This document shows, piece after piece, positions 42,345 to 53,522 of a DNA stretch of 64,000 bases. Position numbers and translations under genes: made by a program. Under the pieces are notes generated by a model. It worked only from the letters and a program-made list of their open reading frames with translations, had not been told where the DNA came from and did not search any database. The stretch's first letter is position 1, and each line of letters opens with the position of its first letter. Origin of the DNA: Plasmodiophora brassicae (Eukaryota > Endomyxa: Phytomyxea > Phytomyxea > Plasmodiophorida); the NCBI GenBank assembly GCA_036867785.1, contig CP145422.1, positions 310,001 through 374,000 on the forward strand, read 5' to 3'.

Positions 42345-43951
42345 TCAGCCCGCTGCTGGCCAGCCCCACGGCGCCGCCGCGCCAACGTCGTGACACACCG
42401 CTGCACTGCACGGACGGCGAGTCGCGCAGTCCGCCGGAAATAGCCGCGGGGCGACCGCACACATCGTGGTACAGCTACGGCCGCACCTGAAGATGGTGAA
42501 CCGAGCCGTCCCGAGTTCAATTCATCTGCGAAGGCCGGGGTTCGTCGTCGAGATGCTAGTTTGGTAACCGACAAGATCAGCAACCCGAAATACTCGCCCA
42601 TCCAGAGCAGTCAACACCGATGTCTACGACCAAATCATTGTTGCGCGCGACGCCCTCAACGTCCATCGACGACGGGGCCGGCGTAACTGGCGGATCCGTC
42701 CCAGGGCATGAGCGCTATCGTATTTCTTGGTCAACAAGACTGGGTGACAGCGGTTCAACGATGAGGCGCTCCACGGTCCAGTTAGATGAATGCAAGCCAA
42801 CTCCAGGGACGTGTATTGAAATAAATCGCAATCGCTAAACTATTGTTCGGGTGCCTGCCGTCGTGTAACGTACCTCCCATATTACGAGCTCACCAAGTCT
42901 GTATCAACAAAACGTCAGTATTCGGGTGGCAGTGTTGCAGCGAGGCGCACTGGCAGCAACGATGCTCCATCAGAGTAAGGATGACACAATTTTGAGTCGT
43001 CATGATAAGGATCGGAGAGATTCCCATTGCATTGATTCATCACGCGGAGCAGCGCGCGCCCAGGCAACAACGCTACGATGAGGACGTACCCTGGCGATGG
43101 CAATTGTCGGACGACGCCCGGCGGGTTTTGAATGAATGCCGTACGGACACCGCAGCGGCCCTCGGTCCGCTGCCCCTGGACGACAATATTAGGGCCATCG
43201 CTCATACACTACGGACCGGTACACGTTTGCGTAGCAGATCGTGGCGTCTGCAGACCCAGCGCGGCTACATAGGTAGCGCGGGTGCCCCAGGAGAGCTTGC
43301 ACTCATCGGTACCGTTAGCCGTGTCGTGGTACTTCGTAGCAAACCAGGGTCTTCCTGACGTGGACGTGGCCGTCAGCCATGTTTGTCTTTCGTTCTCTCT
43401 GGCACCAATATTGACCAGGTAATGAAGGGAGGGTACGGCTCTTCTCCAAGATCTGCGTTAATCTGCCGAGCAGCCATGTAGCCCAAATACCAGAAGCCCG
43501 TCTGTATTTCGTTCCGATCGCCTGCTAGGCGAGAGATCAAGAGATTCGTGTGGCGGTGTGGGTCACCCCTTGCGGCACGAAGCTAAACCCGGAACTCCCA
43601 TACGACAAAGCAACCGAATCCACCCGCATCCCATTCTCGTTCAATCTGCCAACCCACCAACCCACCGAACGGGTAACCCGCGTTCCCGCCGCATCGGTAT
43701 CCCGGATACGGCACGTGTTTACGGAACATGCTCACAAACAGGCCAGCCACAATGAGAATGCCCGCGAACCGCTGCATACCGCTGGTAACGTCGATGAGAA
43801 CTAGCTGAGCCGGTAACACGGCTGGCTCGCCCCCCTCCCCCACCGCCCCTCCATGCAGAGCTACGCGAGTTTGGCTTGCAGGGTGCTTGATCAGGTGTCC
43901 AGTGAACGGTGATTCCGAACAGTCCGATCAGTACACCATCTGTTTTACGTT
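42345..43951. other. Gene-free interval
   Basis: About 1.6 kb. No open frame here shows family motifs or a credible codon pattern. Confidence 0.5.
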
Positions 43952-44619
43952 CTAGCGTTGGGCATGTCGAGCCTTGAGCAGCGCTGAGACGTTCTTGAAA
44001 TTGAGGTCGTCGGCCGTCCCCAGCAAGCGGAACGCGATCGCTTCGCTGGTGGTCAGGCGTACACCATCGCGTGCCATCTGCTGCAATGCAACATCCATGT
44101 CCATCGGTCGCTGGCTGCCAACGGCATCGCACACGACGTGGACGGTGACGCCAATGCCGAGTAGGTCAAGGGCCGATTGGTGTACGCAGACGTGGGTCTG
44201 GGATACGACGAACTCAGAGAGAGAGAATAACAGGGACGTCCCATGGTGTGTGTACCTCGATCCCAACAAGTACGACGTCCTTGACATGGTTCTCCCTGAG
44301 CCAGGCGCTGACCTGCGGGGTCACCATCGAGAATTGCATCTTGTTGACCTTAATGGCGGCATTGTCGAGCGGGCCCAGGTCGTCGACAGTCTTGCCAAGC
44401 CGTTCCGGGTTCTGTACGCCGGTCAACGACGAGGCCAACTTCGCGGTACAGACGACCCCCGACCTGCTCGGTGACGACAATCGGGATCCGCATCGTGCGA
44501 CAGACGTCCACCATCAGCCGGGCACTGCGCACGATATCGGGGAAGTTCGCGACAACATGCGCGAACCGCTCCTGCAGGTCGCATACGAAGAGGGCGCTGC
44601 GCCGCCGCAGGGTCGCCAT
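43952..44619 (-). CDS. Isochorismatase-fold hydrolase (ISOC1/ISOC2 type)
   Basis: Three exons: 44619-44464, 44411-44256, 44197-43952; introns 52 and 58 nt; 185 residues, the size of ISOC2. The cysteine-hydrolase fold is clear: ALFVCDLQERF with the catalytic Asp, IPIVVTEQ joined to NPERLGKTV across intron 1, a Lys before FSM, and VLVGIE joined to THVCVHQSALDLL across intron 2, placing the nucleophilic Cys. LTTSEAIAFRLLGTADDLNFK ends the fold as in ISOC proteins. The physiological substrate of ISOC proteins is not established. The gene is divergent from the Smr gene with about 190 bp between starts. Confidence 0.9.
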
Positions 44620-44805
44620 CCGGTCACGGAGCACGACTCGGCAGCCCCGGGCGCAGTTCGCCGCGTTCGCCACTCGCAGTCGCACCACCGCCCCCCGGAT
44701 CAATACAATATTAATCCGTGCATTGTTATTCGGAACGGAGATCGGCCCCGGCGGTCGCCATCTTGTCTGCAGCTTCCAGTGGCCGCGGGTTCATTTTGAT
44801 TCGGC

Positions 44806-45333
44806 ATGGGCAACTTGTGGTCGTCGGCGCCGACGACGGGCGACCAGTACCGGGCGGAGGCGGCCGTGCACGCGGCCAGACGTGCAGAGTTGCTGTCCCG
44901 GTCGCAGGCGGCGTGGCGTGCCGGCGATAAGGCGCTGGCGAAATCGCTGTCGGATGCGGGCAAGGCCGAGGGCGCGCGTGTCCTAGAGGCGAATGCCCGC
45001 GCGGCTGACGCGTATTTTACGTCGAACAACAAAGGCAGGCCGGTGGCCGAGGTGGACCTTCACGGGTTGTTCGCCGACGAGGCCGTCGTCCGTATCGAGG
45101 AGCGTATCAAGGCTTGTCGTGCAGCCGGCCAGCCTCATCTAGTCGTCATTGTCGGGCAAGGCAATCACAGCAAAGACGGCATCCCTGTCTTGAAACCGCG
45201 TATCCGAAACCTGATGGAGCAGTACGGGTTCTCGGTCGTCGTCGACAAACCCAACCGAGGGTGCATCCTAGTCCAGTTCGACGGGAACCGTCGCTGGGTC
45301 GACATACTCAATGCAGCATGCACCATACTTTGA
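44806..45333 (+). CDS. DUF1771-Smr domain protein
   Basis: 175 residues, no intron. Residues about 14-75 are the helical DUF1771 (YRAEAAVHAARRAELLSRSQ, LAKSLSDAGK). Residues about 79-165 are an Smr domain: VDLHGLFADEAV, VVIVGQGNHSKDG, VLKPRIRNLM, NRGCILVQF. Smr domains of this class nick or cleave nucleic acid, notably mRNA on stalled ribosomes in the Cue2/NONU-1 group; here the DLHG and GxGxHS motifs are intact. The N-terminus MGNLWSS could be N-myristoylated, which is unusual for the family. No ubiquitin-binding CUE domain is present. Confidence 0.9.
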   Translation: MGNLWSSAPTTGDQYRAEAAVHAARRAELLSRSQAAWRAGDKALAKSLSDAGKAEGARVLEANARAADAYFTSNNKGRPVAEVDLHGLFADEAVVRIEERIKACRAAGQPHLVVIVGQGNHSKDGIPVLKPRIRNLMEQYGFSVVVDKPNRGCILVQFDGNRRWVDILNAACTIL

Positions 45334-45377
45334 GATATTTGTTCGCCCGCTCAGATATTCCCGTATCTGTTACCGTC

Positions 45378-45973
45378 ATGATCTACCCGATGCTGGCGAC
45401 TGACGAGGGCGATGCCATTGTAGATAGGATCGTGGCGGGCCAGGACCAGCGCGTCTTGCACCTGCCGTACCGGCTACCGTTATCCTTCCTGCGTCGAATG
45501 TCGGCGGCCCTGCCGTTGAACTTCTCCCTCTGCCGTCTTGTTTTATCTGGGTGCTCGATCGACGACGTCGGCGGTCGAATGGTCGCCAAAGCGCTGCGAG
45601 AGAACAAGGCACTTCGGGACGTGGATCTCGGCAGGAACGTACTCGGCGACCGTACTGCTGTGGACCTGGCGAACGCGCTGTCAGTTAACGATGTCCTCGT
45701 TCGCCTCGACCTGCGATGTAATCCGATCGGCGACATTGGCGCCAAAGCGTTGTGTAAGATGCTGTCCTGCAATACGACGCTGACGTCGTTGTCCCTCTAC
45801 GAATGCTGTATCGGCAACCGAGGCATGGCCGCCCTGGCCGACGCCCTTCGAATCAGCTCTACGCTTCAGGTAACTCCTTTGAGCAGCCACCCAAAGGAAC
45901 ACCACTGAGCCATATTCCGTCTGAGCAGCGCCTTGATGTCCTCGATAACCTCAACACAAATCGATACTTTTGA
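45378..45973 (+). CDS. Short leucine-rich-repeat protein (RI type)
   Basis: Exon 1 is 45378-45869. A possible 56-nt intron (CAG|GTAACT ... TCTGAG) leads to a short exon at 45926-45973, giving about 179 residues. Without splicing the frame stops at 45908. Four ribonuclease-inhibitor-type repeats are visible: CRLVLSGCSIDDVGGRMVAK, LRDVDLGRNVLGDRTAVDLA, LVRLDLRCNPIGDIGAKALC and LTSLSLYECCIGNRGMAALA. Such repeats form a curved protein-binding scaffold; the partner is unknown. The protein ends abruptly in a repeat, so it may be a truncated relative of a longer LRR protein such as the CARMIL-like gene. The 37-nt poly-G tract follows about 160 bp downstream. Confidence 0.7.
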
Positions 45974-46131
45974 ATTCGCCCCTTGAACGTGCACGCTCAC
46001 AGGAGATTGCAGGTCGCATTGTACAGTACGATCACGTCTATGCACTTGCCTCCGTCTACGTGTTGCACCACTGGTCGCCACGTCATCGGGTACGGTGCAA
46101 TCGATCGGTGTTGCACCGCCCGATATCTCGC

Positions 46132-46133
<2 letters not shown>

Positions 46134-46170
<37 letters not shown>
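46134..46170 (+). repeat. 37-nt uninterrupted poly-G tract
   Basis: Thirty-seven consecutive G on the plus strand, starting after CCC at 46131-46133 and ending about 67 bp before the start codon of the large chitinase. It can form stacked G-quadruplexes and is prone to length change. It may act in promoter function, or its length may be an assembly estimate. Confidence 0.95.
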
Positions 46171-46171
<1 letters not shown>

Positions 46172-46236
46172 GACCGAGTGATCGTGGTCGAAGGGCGCGC
46201 CATTTGCCAAAGCGTTGCGTTCGAGCAACAGTCAAC

Positions 46237-49200
46237 ATGATGGCGTCAGCGCCGGTCGTGCTGCTGTGCGCACTGCTTCTGACCCCAGCACTGGCAACGG
46301 TATTGTTCAGCCCGTACAAGGATGTCACTGTCGCGTTCAACTGGTACTTCACCTTACACCGCCCTTGCCCACATCGCTGACTTGCCAAGTGCACAGGAAC
46401 ACGAACGAGCTCCGGTCGGCGGTGACAGGGACGGTGTCCCCACTGTCGTCTGCGCTGACCGCATCGGGTGCCAACACGGTGACACTGGCGTTCGCGACTG
46501 GGGCCTGTGGCACTGAGAACTGGGCCGGCATCTCGGGAATCGCCCTGTCGGTCTCCAACGTGAAGGCTCTGTCCGCCGCGGGCATCAACTACATCATCTC
46601 GACGGGTGGTGCCAACGGGGCCTTCACCTGCACGAATGACGCCGACTTCCTGACGTTCGTCAATCGGTACAACACGAAGAACCTGGTCGGTATTGATTTC
46701 GACGTCGAGGGCGGGCAGACGCAGGTAGACATCGACAACCTGGTGCAGCGTGTGAAGACGGCGCAGGCCATCTTCCCGAACCTTCGCTGGAGTTTCACGG
46801 TGGCATCGTTCGGCGGGACGGCGAACCCCATCGTCGGCACGTACGGCCTGATGGTCCTTCAGTCGATCAACAAGTACAACTTGCAAGGCTATATCGTCAA
46901 CTTGATGACCATGGACTATGGCAGCGCATCCCCGAACAACTGTGTCATCGGCGCCAACGGCCAGTGCGACATGGGACAATCCGCCGTACAAGCCGCCATG
47001 GCGTTGCACTCCCAGTACAACATCCCGTACTCGCAGATCGAGGTGACGCCCATGATCGGTGGAAACGACTCTCCTGGTGAGACATTCACCATCGCCGATG
47101 TCGCCACGGTCGCCCACTTCGCCGTCACAAACGGCCTCGCTGGTGTTCACATCTGGTCGTTCGATCGCGATACTGATTGCCCGACGGGCTCGGCCACGAC
47201 CACCTGCAATTCGTATGGCCAGGCCGGCACACTTGGGTTCTCCAAAGCGTTCGTTGCGTCTTTGCCGGGAGGCCCAGTCGCGCCCGTGCCCACTCTAACT
47301 CCAGCACCAACGCCCGCGTCAACGGCGTCTGTCCCAACGCCTGCATCGCCTTCCACGATCCTGTTCAGCCCGTACAAGGACATCACCGTTTCGTTTAACT
47401 GGTACGGTGTGCTGGTCGGCGTACCGGTGAACTGGCCGCTAACTGGGAATGCCTACAGGAACACGAATGTGTTGCAGACGGCGGTGACTGGATCGGTGAC
47501 TCCATTAACGACAGCGTTGACGCAGTCGGGTGCAAAGACCATTACGCTGGCGTTCGCTACTGGAGCCTGTGGCACCGAGAACTGGGCCGGCGTTTCGAGC
47601 GCCGCCCTGGCCGCCGCCAACGTCAACGCGCTGTCTGCTGCTGGCATCAATTACATTATCTCGACGGGTGGTGCCAACGGTGCCTTCACCTGCAACAATG
47701 ACGCCGACTTCCTGACGTTCGTCAATCGCTACAACTCGAAGAATCTGGTCGGCATCGATTTCGACATCGAAGTCGGGCAGTCCCAGGCAGACGTCGACAA
47801 CCTGGTGCAGCGTGTGAAGGCGGCGCAGACCATCTTCCCGAACCTTCGCTGGAGTTTCACGGTGGCATCGTTCGGCGGGTCGGCGAATCCCATTATCGGC
47901 ACGTCCGGCCTGAAGGTCCTGCAGTCAATCAAGGCGTTCAACCTGCAAGGGTACATCATCAACCTGATGACGATGGATTATGGCAGCGCGTCCCCCAACA
48001 ACTGTGTCATCGGCGCCAACGGCCAGTGCAACATGGGGCAATCTGCCGTCCAAGCCGCCATGGCGTTGCACTCCCAGTACAACATCCCCTACTCGCAGAT
48101 CGAGGTGACGCCCATGATCGGCGGCAACGACACGCCGGACGAGACGTTCACCATCGCCGATGTCGCAACGGTCGCCCAGTTTGCCGTCGTGAACGGCCTG
48201 GCCGGCGTCCACACCTGGTCCTTGGATCGTGATCGCGATTGCGCGCCCGGATCGGCTACGCCCATGTGCAACACGTACGGGCAGGCCGGCACTCTGGGAT
48301 TCACGAAGGCGTTCATCGCGTCCCTGGCCGCAAGCCCGCCTGTACCGTCGCCGACACCCTCGTTGGCACCGACCACGCCCGCTCCGACGCCGCCCCCGGC
48401 GGCATGCTCCCAGCTGTACGACCAATGCGGCGGGCAAGGCTGGCTGGGATCGACCTGCTGCGCCACCGGTTCCGTCTGCACCGTGCGCTCGGTCTGGTAC
48501 TCGCAGTGCCTGGCACCGACGGCGTCGTCCCCAACGCCAGCTCCGACACCAGCGCCGACACCAACGCCAACACCAGCTCCGGCACTGACGCCAACACCAG
48601 CGCCAAAGTCGTCTCCGACACCTGCTCCGACACCATCTCCGACACCTGCTCCGACACCATCGCCGACGCCTGCTGCCACTGTGCCGACGCCAACGTCCCA
48701 GGCGCCGTCGGCGACCTCATGCAGTGGCGAATGGAACCAGTGCGGTGGGACCGGGTGGACGGGACCGTCCTGCTGTGCGCCCGGCCTACAGTGTCGCTTC
48801 TTCAGCGTCTGGTACTCGCAATGCGTCAAGGGGGCATCCGCACCTGCGCCAACGCCAGCGCCAACGCCAGCGCCGACGCCTGCGCCGACGCCCAGCAAAT
48901 CGCCGTCCCCGACGCCGACGACGGCAGCGACGTCGGCGCCGCCGCCATCGTCGTCGGGTGGCGCGTCTCGCCCGATCCTGTTCAGCCCGTACAAGGACGC
49001 GTCGATCTACCTGAACTGGAACACGTACCAGATGGGCGTGTCGCTGTCCGGAGCGCAGGCGTCGCTGCTGTCGACGTTGCCGCAGGTGCCCGCTCTGTCT
49101 GTCACGACGTGGGCGTTCGCGACGGGCGCCTGCGGCACCGAGACATGGGGCGGCGTCTCGGGGCAGATGATCGCCGCCGCCAACGTCCAAGCCTGGGCCA

Positions 49201-50108
49201 ACGCCGGCCAGCGTTACATCGTGTCGACGGGTGGCGCCCAGGGCGCCTTCACCTGCGGCAACGACAACGACTTCCTGACGTTCATCAACCGGTACAACTC
49301 GCGGTCGCTGGTCGGGTTCGATTTCGACATCGAGGCGGGCCAGACGCAGGCGGACGTCGACGGCCTCGTGCAGCGCGTCAAGGTGGCCCAGGCCGTGTTC
49401 CCGGGCCTTCGCTGGAGTTTCACGGTGGCGACGCTGGGCGGGACGGCCCAGCCGAGCCTGGGCTACTACGGCACCATGGTCATGTCGTCGATCGCCCGGT
49501 ATGCCCTGACCGGGTACTACATCAACCTGATGGCGATGGACTACGGGAGCTCGGCCGGCGGCAACTGTATCGTGTCGGGCACGACCGGCCAGTGCCAGAT
49601 GGGGCTCTCTGCGGTCCAGTCGGCCATCAACCTGCACAACGCCTACAACCTGCCGTACGCGCAGATCGAGGTGACGCCCATGATCGGCGGCAACGACACG
49701 CCCGACGAGACGTTCACGATCGACGACGTCAGCACGCTGACCAAGTTCGCCGTGCAGAACGGCCTGGGCGGCCTGCACATGTGGTCGCTGGATCGCGACA
49801 CGGATTGCCCGCCGGGGCCCGCATCACCGACCTGCAACACGTATGGGCAGGCGGGCACGCTCGGTTTCACGAAGGCCTTCCTCAGCGGCCTGGCCGCCAC
49901 GACGAAACAGTTCGTCGCGCTGGACGCACCCGACGACGTCGTCACCAGTGCCCTGTGGGCGTCGCCGAGCGCCACACGCGCCGCTCCACTGCTCGGCGTG
50001 CTTGTCGGCGTGCCCGTCGGCATCGTCCTCGGCATGCTGGCGTTCGGCGCGTACCGCCTGCGCTCGAAGCGGGCCGCTGTCGTCGTGCAGCAGCACATCC
50101 CGAAGTGA
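46237..50108 (+). CDS. Membrane-anchored chitinase with three GH18 and two CBM1 modules
   Basis: Exons 46237-46343, 46397-47401, 47459-50108; introns 53 and 57 nt; 1253 residues. A signal peptide ([14 protein letters not shown]) precedes GH18-1 (about 22-345), GH18-2 (about 375-690), two fungal-type CBM1 modules ([17 protein letters not shown]...VWYSQC and [16 protein letters not shown]...VWYSQC, about 715-855) in Pro/Thr-rich linkers, GH18-3 (about 885-1195), a TM helix ([19 protein letters not shown]) and a short basic tail. All three barrels keep the catalytic DFD(V/I)E. The second intron is a multiple of three, so its retention keeps the frame open. Both introns split the NW codon at the same barrel position; module 3 lacks the intron. 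CBM1 normally binds cellulose, also chitin. Likely a surface enzyme for cell-wall or resting-spore remodelling. GH18-3 is nearest to the gene at 39.6 kb. Confidence 0.93.
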
Positions 50109-50191
50109 ACACACGTTGATCATCCGAGATGCTCCGTGTGCCATCGAATAAAGAACCCGTTTCGGGGACGGGAGGTGGTGTGTACGGGCAA

Positions 50192-52683
50192 TCAGTTTTG
50201 AACGGCGAGCTTGCGCAGGTGGTCCATGAAGACCTTGAGGCTGACGTCGTCGGTGAAGACGGGCGGCGGGCCGGCCTGCCCCGGGTACGACGACGCCGTG
50301 TTCTGCGTGACGCTCGGGTTCAGCTTGGCCAGCAGGAACCGGGACTGGGAGTCGCCCGCCTCGCAGTTGCGGAACAGGGGCGCCGGGAACCGGTTGGCGA
50401 TGAACGCGTCGGCGTCGCTGCGCGCCATCTGGAAGAACTCCTTCAGGTAGTCGTAGTTCGGGTCCTGGTCCAGGCCGCTCTTCTTCCACGACGCCACCGA
50501 CTCGCCGTGCCACAGGATGACGTTGAAGAACGTGTCGAGCAGGAGGATGCGCTCGGGGCCGATGCTGGCCGCGTCGAGCAGGACGGCGTTGACGGTGGCC
50601 GGGGCGCCGCCCGCCCCCGACGCATCGCACAGGTCGTAGGCGAGCAGGACCGGCTGGATCATGGTCAGCGAGTTGGCGACGCTCTCGCGCAGGAAGATCA
50701 TCCGGTAGAAGGCGGTCTCGTCGGGCGACGAGTTGGTCACCTGCAGGAACTGGCTGCGCCTCAGGTGGAACATGAACTGCGGGTAGAACGTCATGTACGG
50801 CGAGATGCGGAACGAGTCCGGCTGGTCCTTCGTGTACGACGAGAACTTGGCCATCAGGCGGATCAGCATGCGGTCCAGCCATCGCAGGACGTCGGTCGTG
50901 AACTCGGTCTCCGCCTTGAACAGGGCGAGGCGCGCCACCAGGACGCAGGCCGCCTCCTGGTCGAACTCGGCGGCGACCTGCGACAGCCCGTGGTCGTTGG
51001 ACGTGTCCGTCAGCGGCACCATGCAGGTCGTGCAGCGGATCCTGGCCACGCCCGTCGCGTCCCTGTACCTGGTGACGAACTGTAGGTGGCTGTACTGCGA
51101 CGACGCCGACGTGTTGACGACGTCAAAGTAGAAGGCGTAGGAGCTGGTCGAGTTCAGCCCGCCCAGGTGCCAGGCGACCGTCCCGCCGACGCCGACCTCC
51201 TTGTCGGACACCGACGCCCCCTTCTGGTTCTTGCTGGACAGGTGGCCGATGGCGCCCGACACCTTGACCTCGCGCGACGTGTGCACCTCGATGTCGCCCT
51301 GGAACGCCATGTTCAGGTTGCCGTCGGGGCCGGCGGCGAAGCAGGCGGCGAACGACTGCGCGAACACGTCCGACCCGTTCTCGTCGTTGTACCGGAACAT
51401 GTCGCTGAGGACGAGGAACCCGCCCGACTTCTCCGGCAGGACCTTCATCTCGGCCAGGCCGACCTGGTCCAGCGAGCAGGCGAACAGGTCGAACACGTGG
51501 CCGCTGGCGACCAGGCGGTCGGCCAGGCCCCCGTAGTACTTGCAGGCCTTGTCGTACCAGGGGCAGTTGCCCTTGAACAGGTCGTGGTGCGACCGGATCG
51601 TCTCCTCCAGCTTCACCGACACGATCTTGCCGGGGCCGGCCGAGGCGGCCCCCGCCGAGAAGAACATGACGCGCCCGTTGCGCTTGGCGGCGACCGTCTC
51701 CAGCAGCCCGATCGCAACGGACGCGGCGACGCCCGTCGCCCGGGACGGCCGCTCGTCGCCCTTGACCGGCCATGGATCCGGGACCAGGTCCGCCAGGATC
51801 GACGTGACCGCCGGCGTGCACGTCTCGGCCGGCATGAAGAAGCAGGGCTGGTGCTGGTGCTGCTGGCGCTGCTGCTGCGCGTTCTTGTTCGTTGGCGACG
51901 GCCCCTGCCGACACACACACGGGATCAGTGACGCTGCCTGCCTGCCTGCGTTCGATGGCGTGCGCGACGGGCGTACCGGGGCGCCAGCGGCGGCCGGCGC
52001 GCTCATCCCGAGCATGTCGGCGACGAACGTCGACGAGACATTGTCGTTCTTCGGGTTGCCCCGGAACACGTAGCACTTGGAGCACTCGCCGAAGCCGAGC
52101 TCGTGGACGGCGACGTGCTTGCCGAACGTGATCAGGCCGACCAGGGCGTTCGGCGGCAGCTGCGGCAGGACGGCGATCAGCGATTCGCGCAGCTGTGCGG
52201 GCGAACGAATGTCAGCGGGCACGGATCGACGACGACGACGAGTGCCCCCATCACCTTGTCGAGTTCGAGGTCGATCGTGCACGTGTCGACGACGAACAGG
52301 ATGTGGAGCGGCGGGACGGGCTCGACCGGCAGGACGTACTCGATGGTGGTGTACTCGGGCATGAGCTCGGCGGGCAGGTTGTACTGCCCGATGTCATTGT
52401 AGCACTGCGGCAGGTGGTTCCGCGTCAGGCAGAACGGGCAGACCCAGATGCGGTTGTGGTAGTCCAGCTCGCTGTACGGGTTCAGCAGCGCGCGGCACGC
52501 CTTCCCCGAGCACGACACGGGCTCGTACTGCACCTGCCCGTTGTAGTCCTGCACGGCCAGCGGCGTGTACATGGCCGCCAGCGGTGCCACAACGCGGCTC
52601 GCCTCCACCTTGGTCGACGGCCACCGCATCCAGGAGAAGCGCAGGGCGTCGCGCGCCTCCAGCTCCTGCATCGCCGTCGACAT
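50192..52683 (-). CDS. SEC23: SEC23, COPII coat GTPase-activating subunit
   Basis: Three exons: 52683-52255, 52192-51977, 51904-50192; introns 62 and 72 nt; 785 residues, the usual SEC23 length. SEC23 is the GAP for SAR1 and forms the inner COPII coat with SEC24 at ER exit sites. Seen: N-terminal [20 protein letters not shown], the zinc finger CSGKAC...CPFC, the trunk start [10 protein letters not shown]...ELDK joined to [20 protein letters not shown] across intron 1, the beta-sandwich, the helical region and the gelsolin-like end [19 protein letters not shown]...[13 protein letters not shown], finishing [13 protein letters not shown]. The Gln-rich loop before [10 protein letters not shown] follows intron 2, which is a multiple of three and leaves the frame open if retained. 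It converges with the chitinase gene (83 bp between stops). Confidence 0.95.
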
Positions 52684-52964
52684 TCGGCGCGTCACGCGCC
52701 CCGGCCCCAAAATATCGCGTCTCTGCTGGTCCCCCGTCGTCCGCCCGCCGCGGGTGACGTGGCCGCCGTACTCCGTCTCAGTCTGCCCACTGCCCAGCTG
52801 CAGCCGCCAGTCGGCGCTGATTTTTGGCGCTCGGCCCGGCCCGCACTTCTACGAGCTGCAAGGCGGGGGCGGACGCGACCTGTGCTACTATTATCTATTT
52901 ATGTGCAGCAACCCTAAAGCCCCCTGTAACGACGGGTGCCAACCCGGTGGGTCCGCGTCCTGTA

Positions 52965-53333
52965 TCAAACGGCGTAGGCGGCGACAGCGACGACCAGGTT
53001 CCAGGCGGCCGTGCCGGTGGCCAGGTGCGCCAGGTGCCGGCGACAGGACCGTTCGTCGTCCCTGGACCTGGCGGCGTTGCGGGTCAGCTGGGCCAGGGCC
53101 ACGGCGGACAGGGCGGCCCAGGCGAGGCTGGCGATCAGCACGACGTGCAGCGTCGCCTGCGGAACGGCGGCCGTGTGCGTCAGGACGAACAGGGCGATCG
53201 GCACCTGCGTCTGCATCGCCAGGCAGCACAGGACCGTCCACCAGGTCGCCTCGCGCGCCACGCCCTCGACCTCGGCATCGTCAGGCAGCAGGGCGGCCTT
53301 CGGCAGCAGCCGCAGCGCCTCTTCCGTCGACAT
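52965..53333 (-). CDS. Small multi-pass membrane protein, unknown
   Basis: 122 residues from the ATG at 53333 (MSTEEALRLLPKAALL); the frame is open further upstream without an ATG in its first part. Three hydrophobic helices: WWTVLCCLAMQTQVPIALFV, ATLHVVLIASLAWAALSAVA and ATGTAAWNLVVAVAAYAV, with a basic loop (RNAARSRDDERSCRRH) before the last. No family recognised. It could be a genuine short membrane protein or, less likely, a chance hydrophobic frame in GC-rich DNA; its position between two host genes with normal spacing favours a gene. Confidence 0.5.
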   Translation of the reverse strand: MSTEEALRLLPKAALLPDDAEVEGVAREATWWTVLCCLAMQTQVPIALFVLTHTAAVPQATLHVVLIASLAWAALSAVALAQLTRNAARSRDDERSCRRHLAHLATGTAAWNLVVAVAAYAV

Positions 53334-53522
53334 GCCGCGTAGATATTCCAATGCGATCCACACGCGCCCGCACAGCGACTCGGGTCTGCCGACAATATCG
53401 CGGCGTGCTGCGCCGCGTACGATCCGACGATCGGGGAGTCGACACACGAATCCGGTCGTCTATTCAGTCCAATTGATTGTCGGCGATATGAGGCGCACGG
53501 CGCAGGCGTCCCGCGCGAATCG

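Noticed and set aside
42345-43951. Search for tRNA, rRNA or riboswitch genes in the gene-free interval
   Set aside because: No cloverleaf with A and B boxes and no rRNA-like blocks could be made out by eye here or elsewhere in the window.
48239-50119. 626-codon plus-strand frame overlapping the large chitinase
   Set aside because: A shifted frame of the chitinase, whose catalytic motifs lie in the other frame.
50129-51085. 318-codon plus-strand frame opposite SEC23
   Set aside because: Complement of the SEC23 C-terminal exon; low-complexity R/V/G composition.
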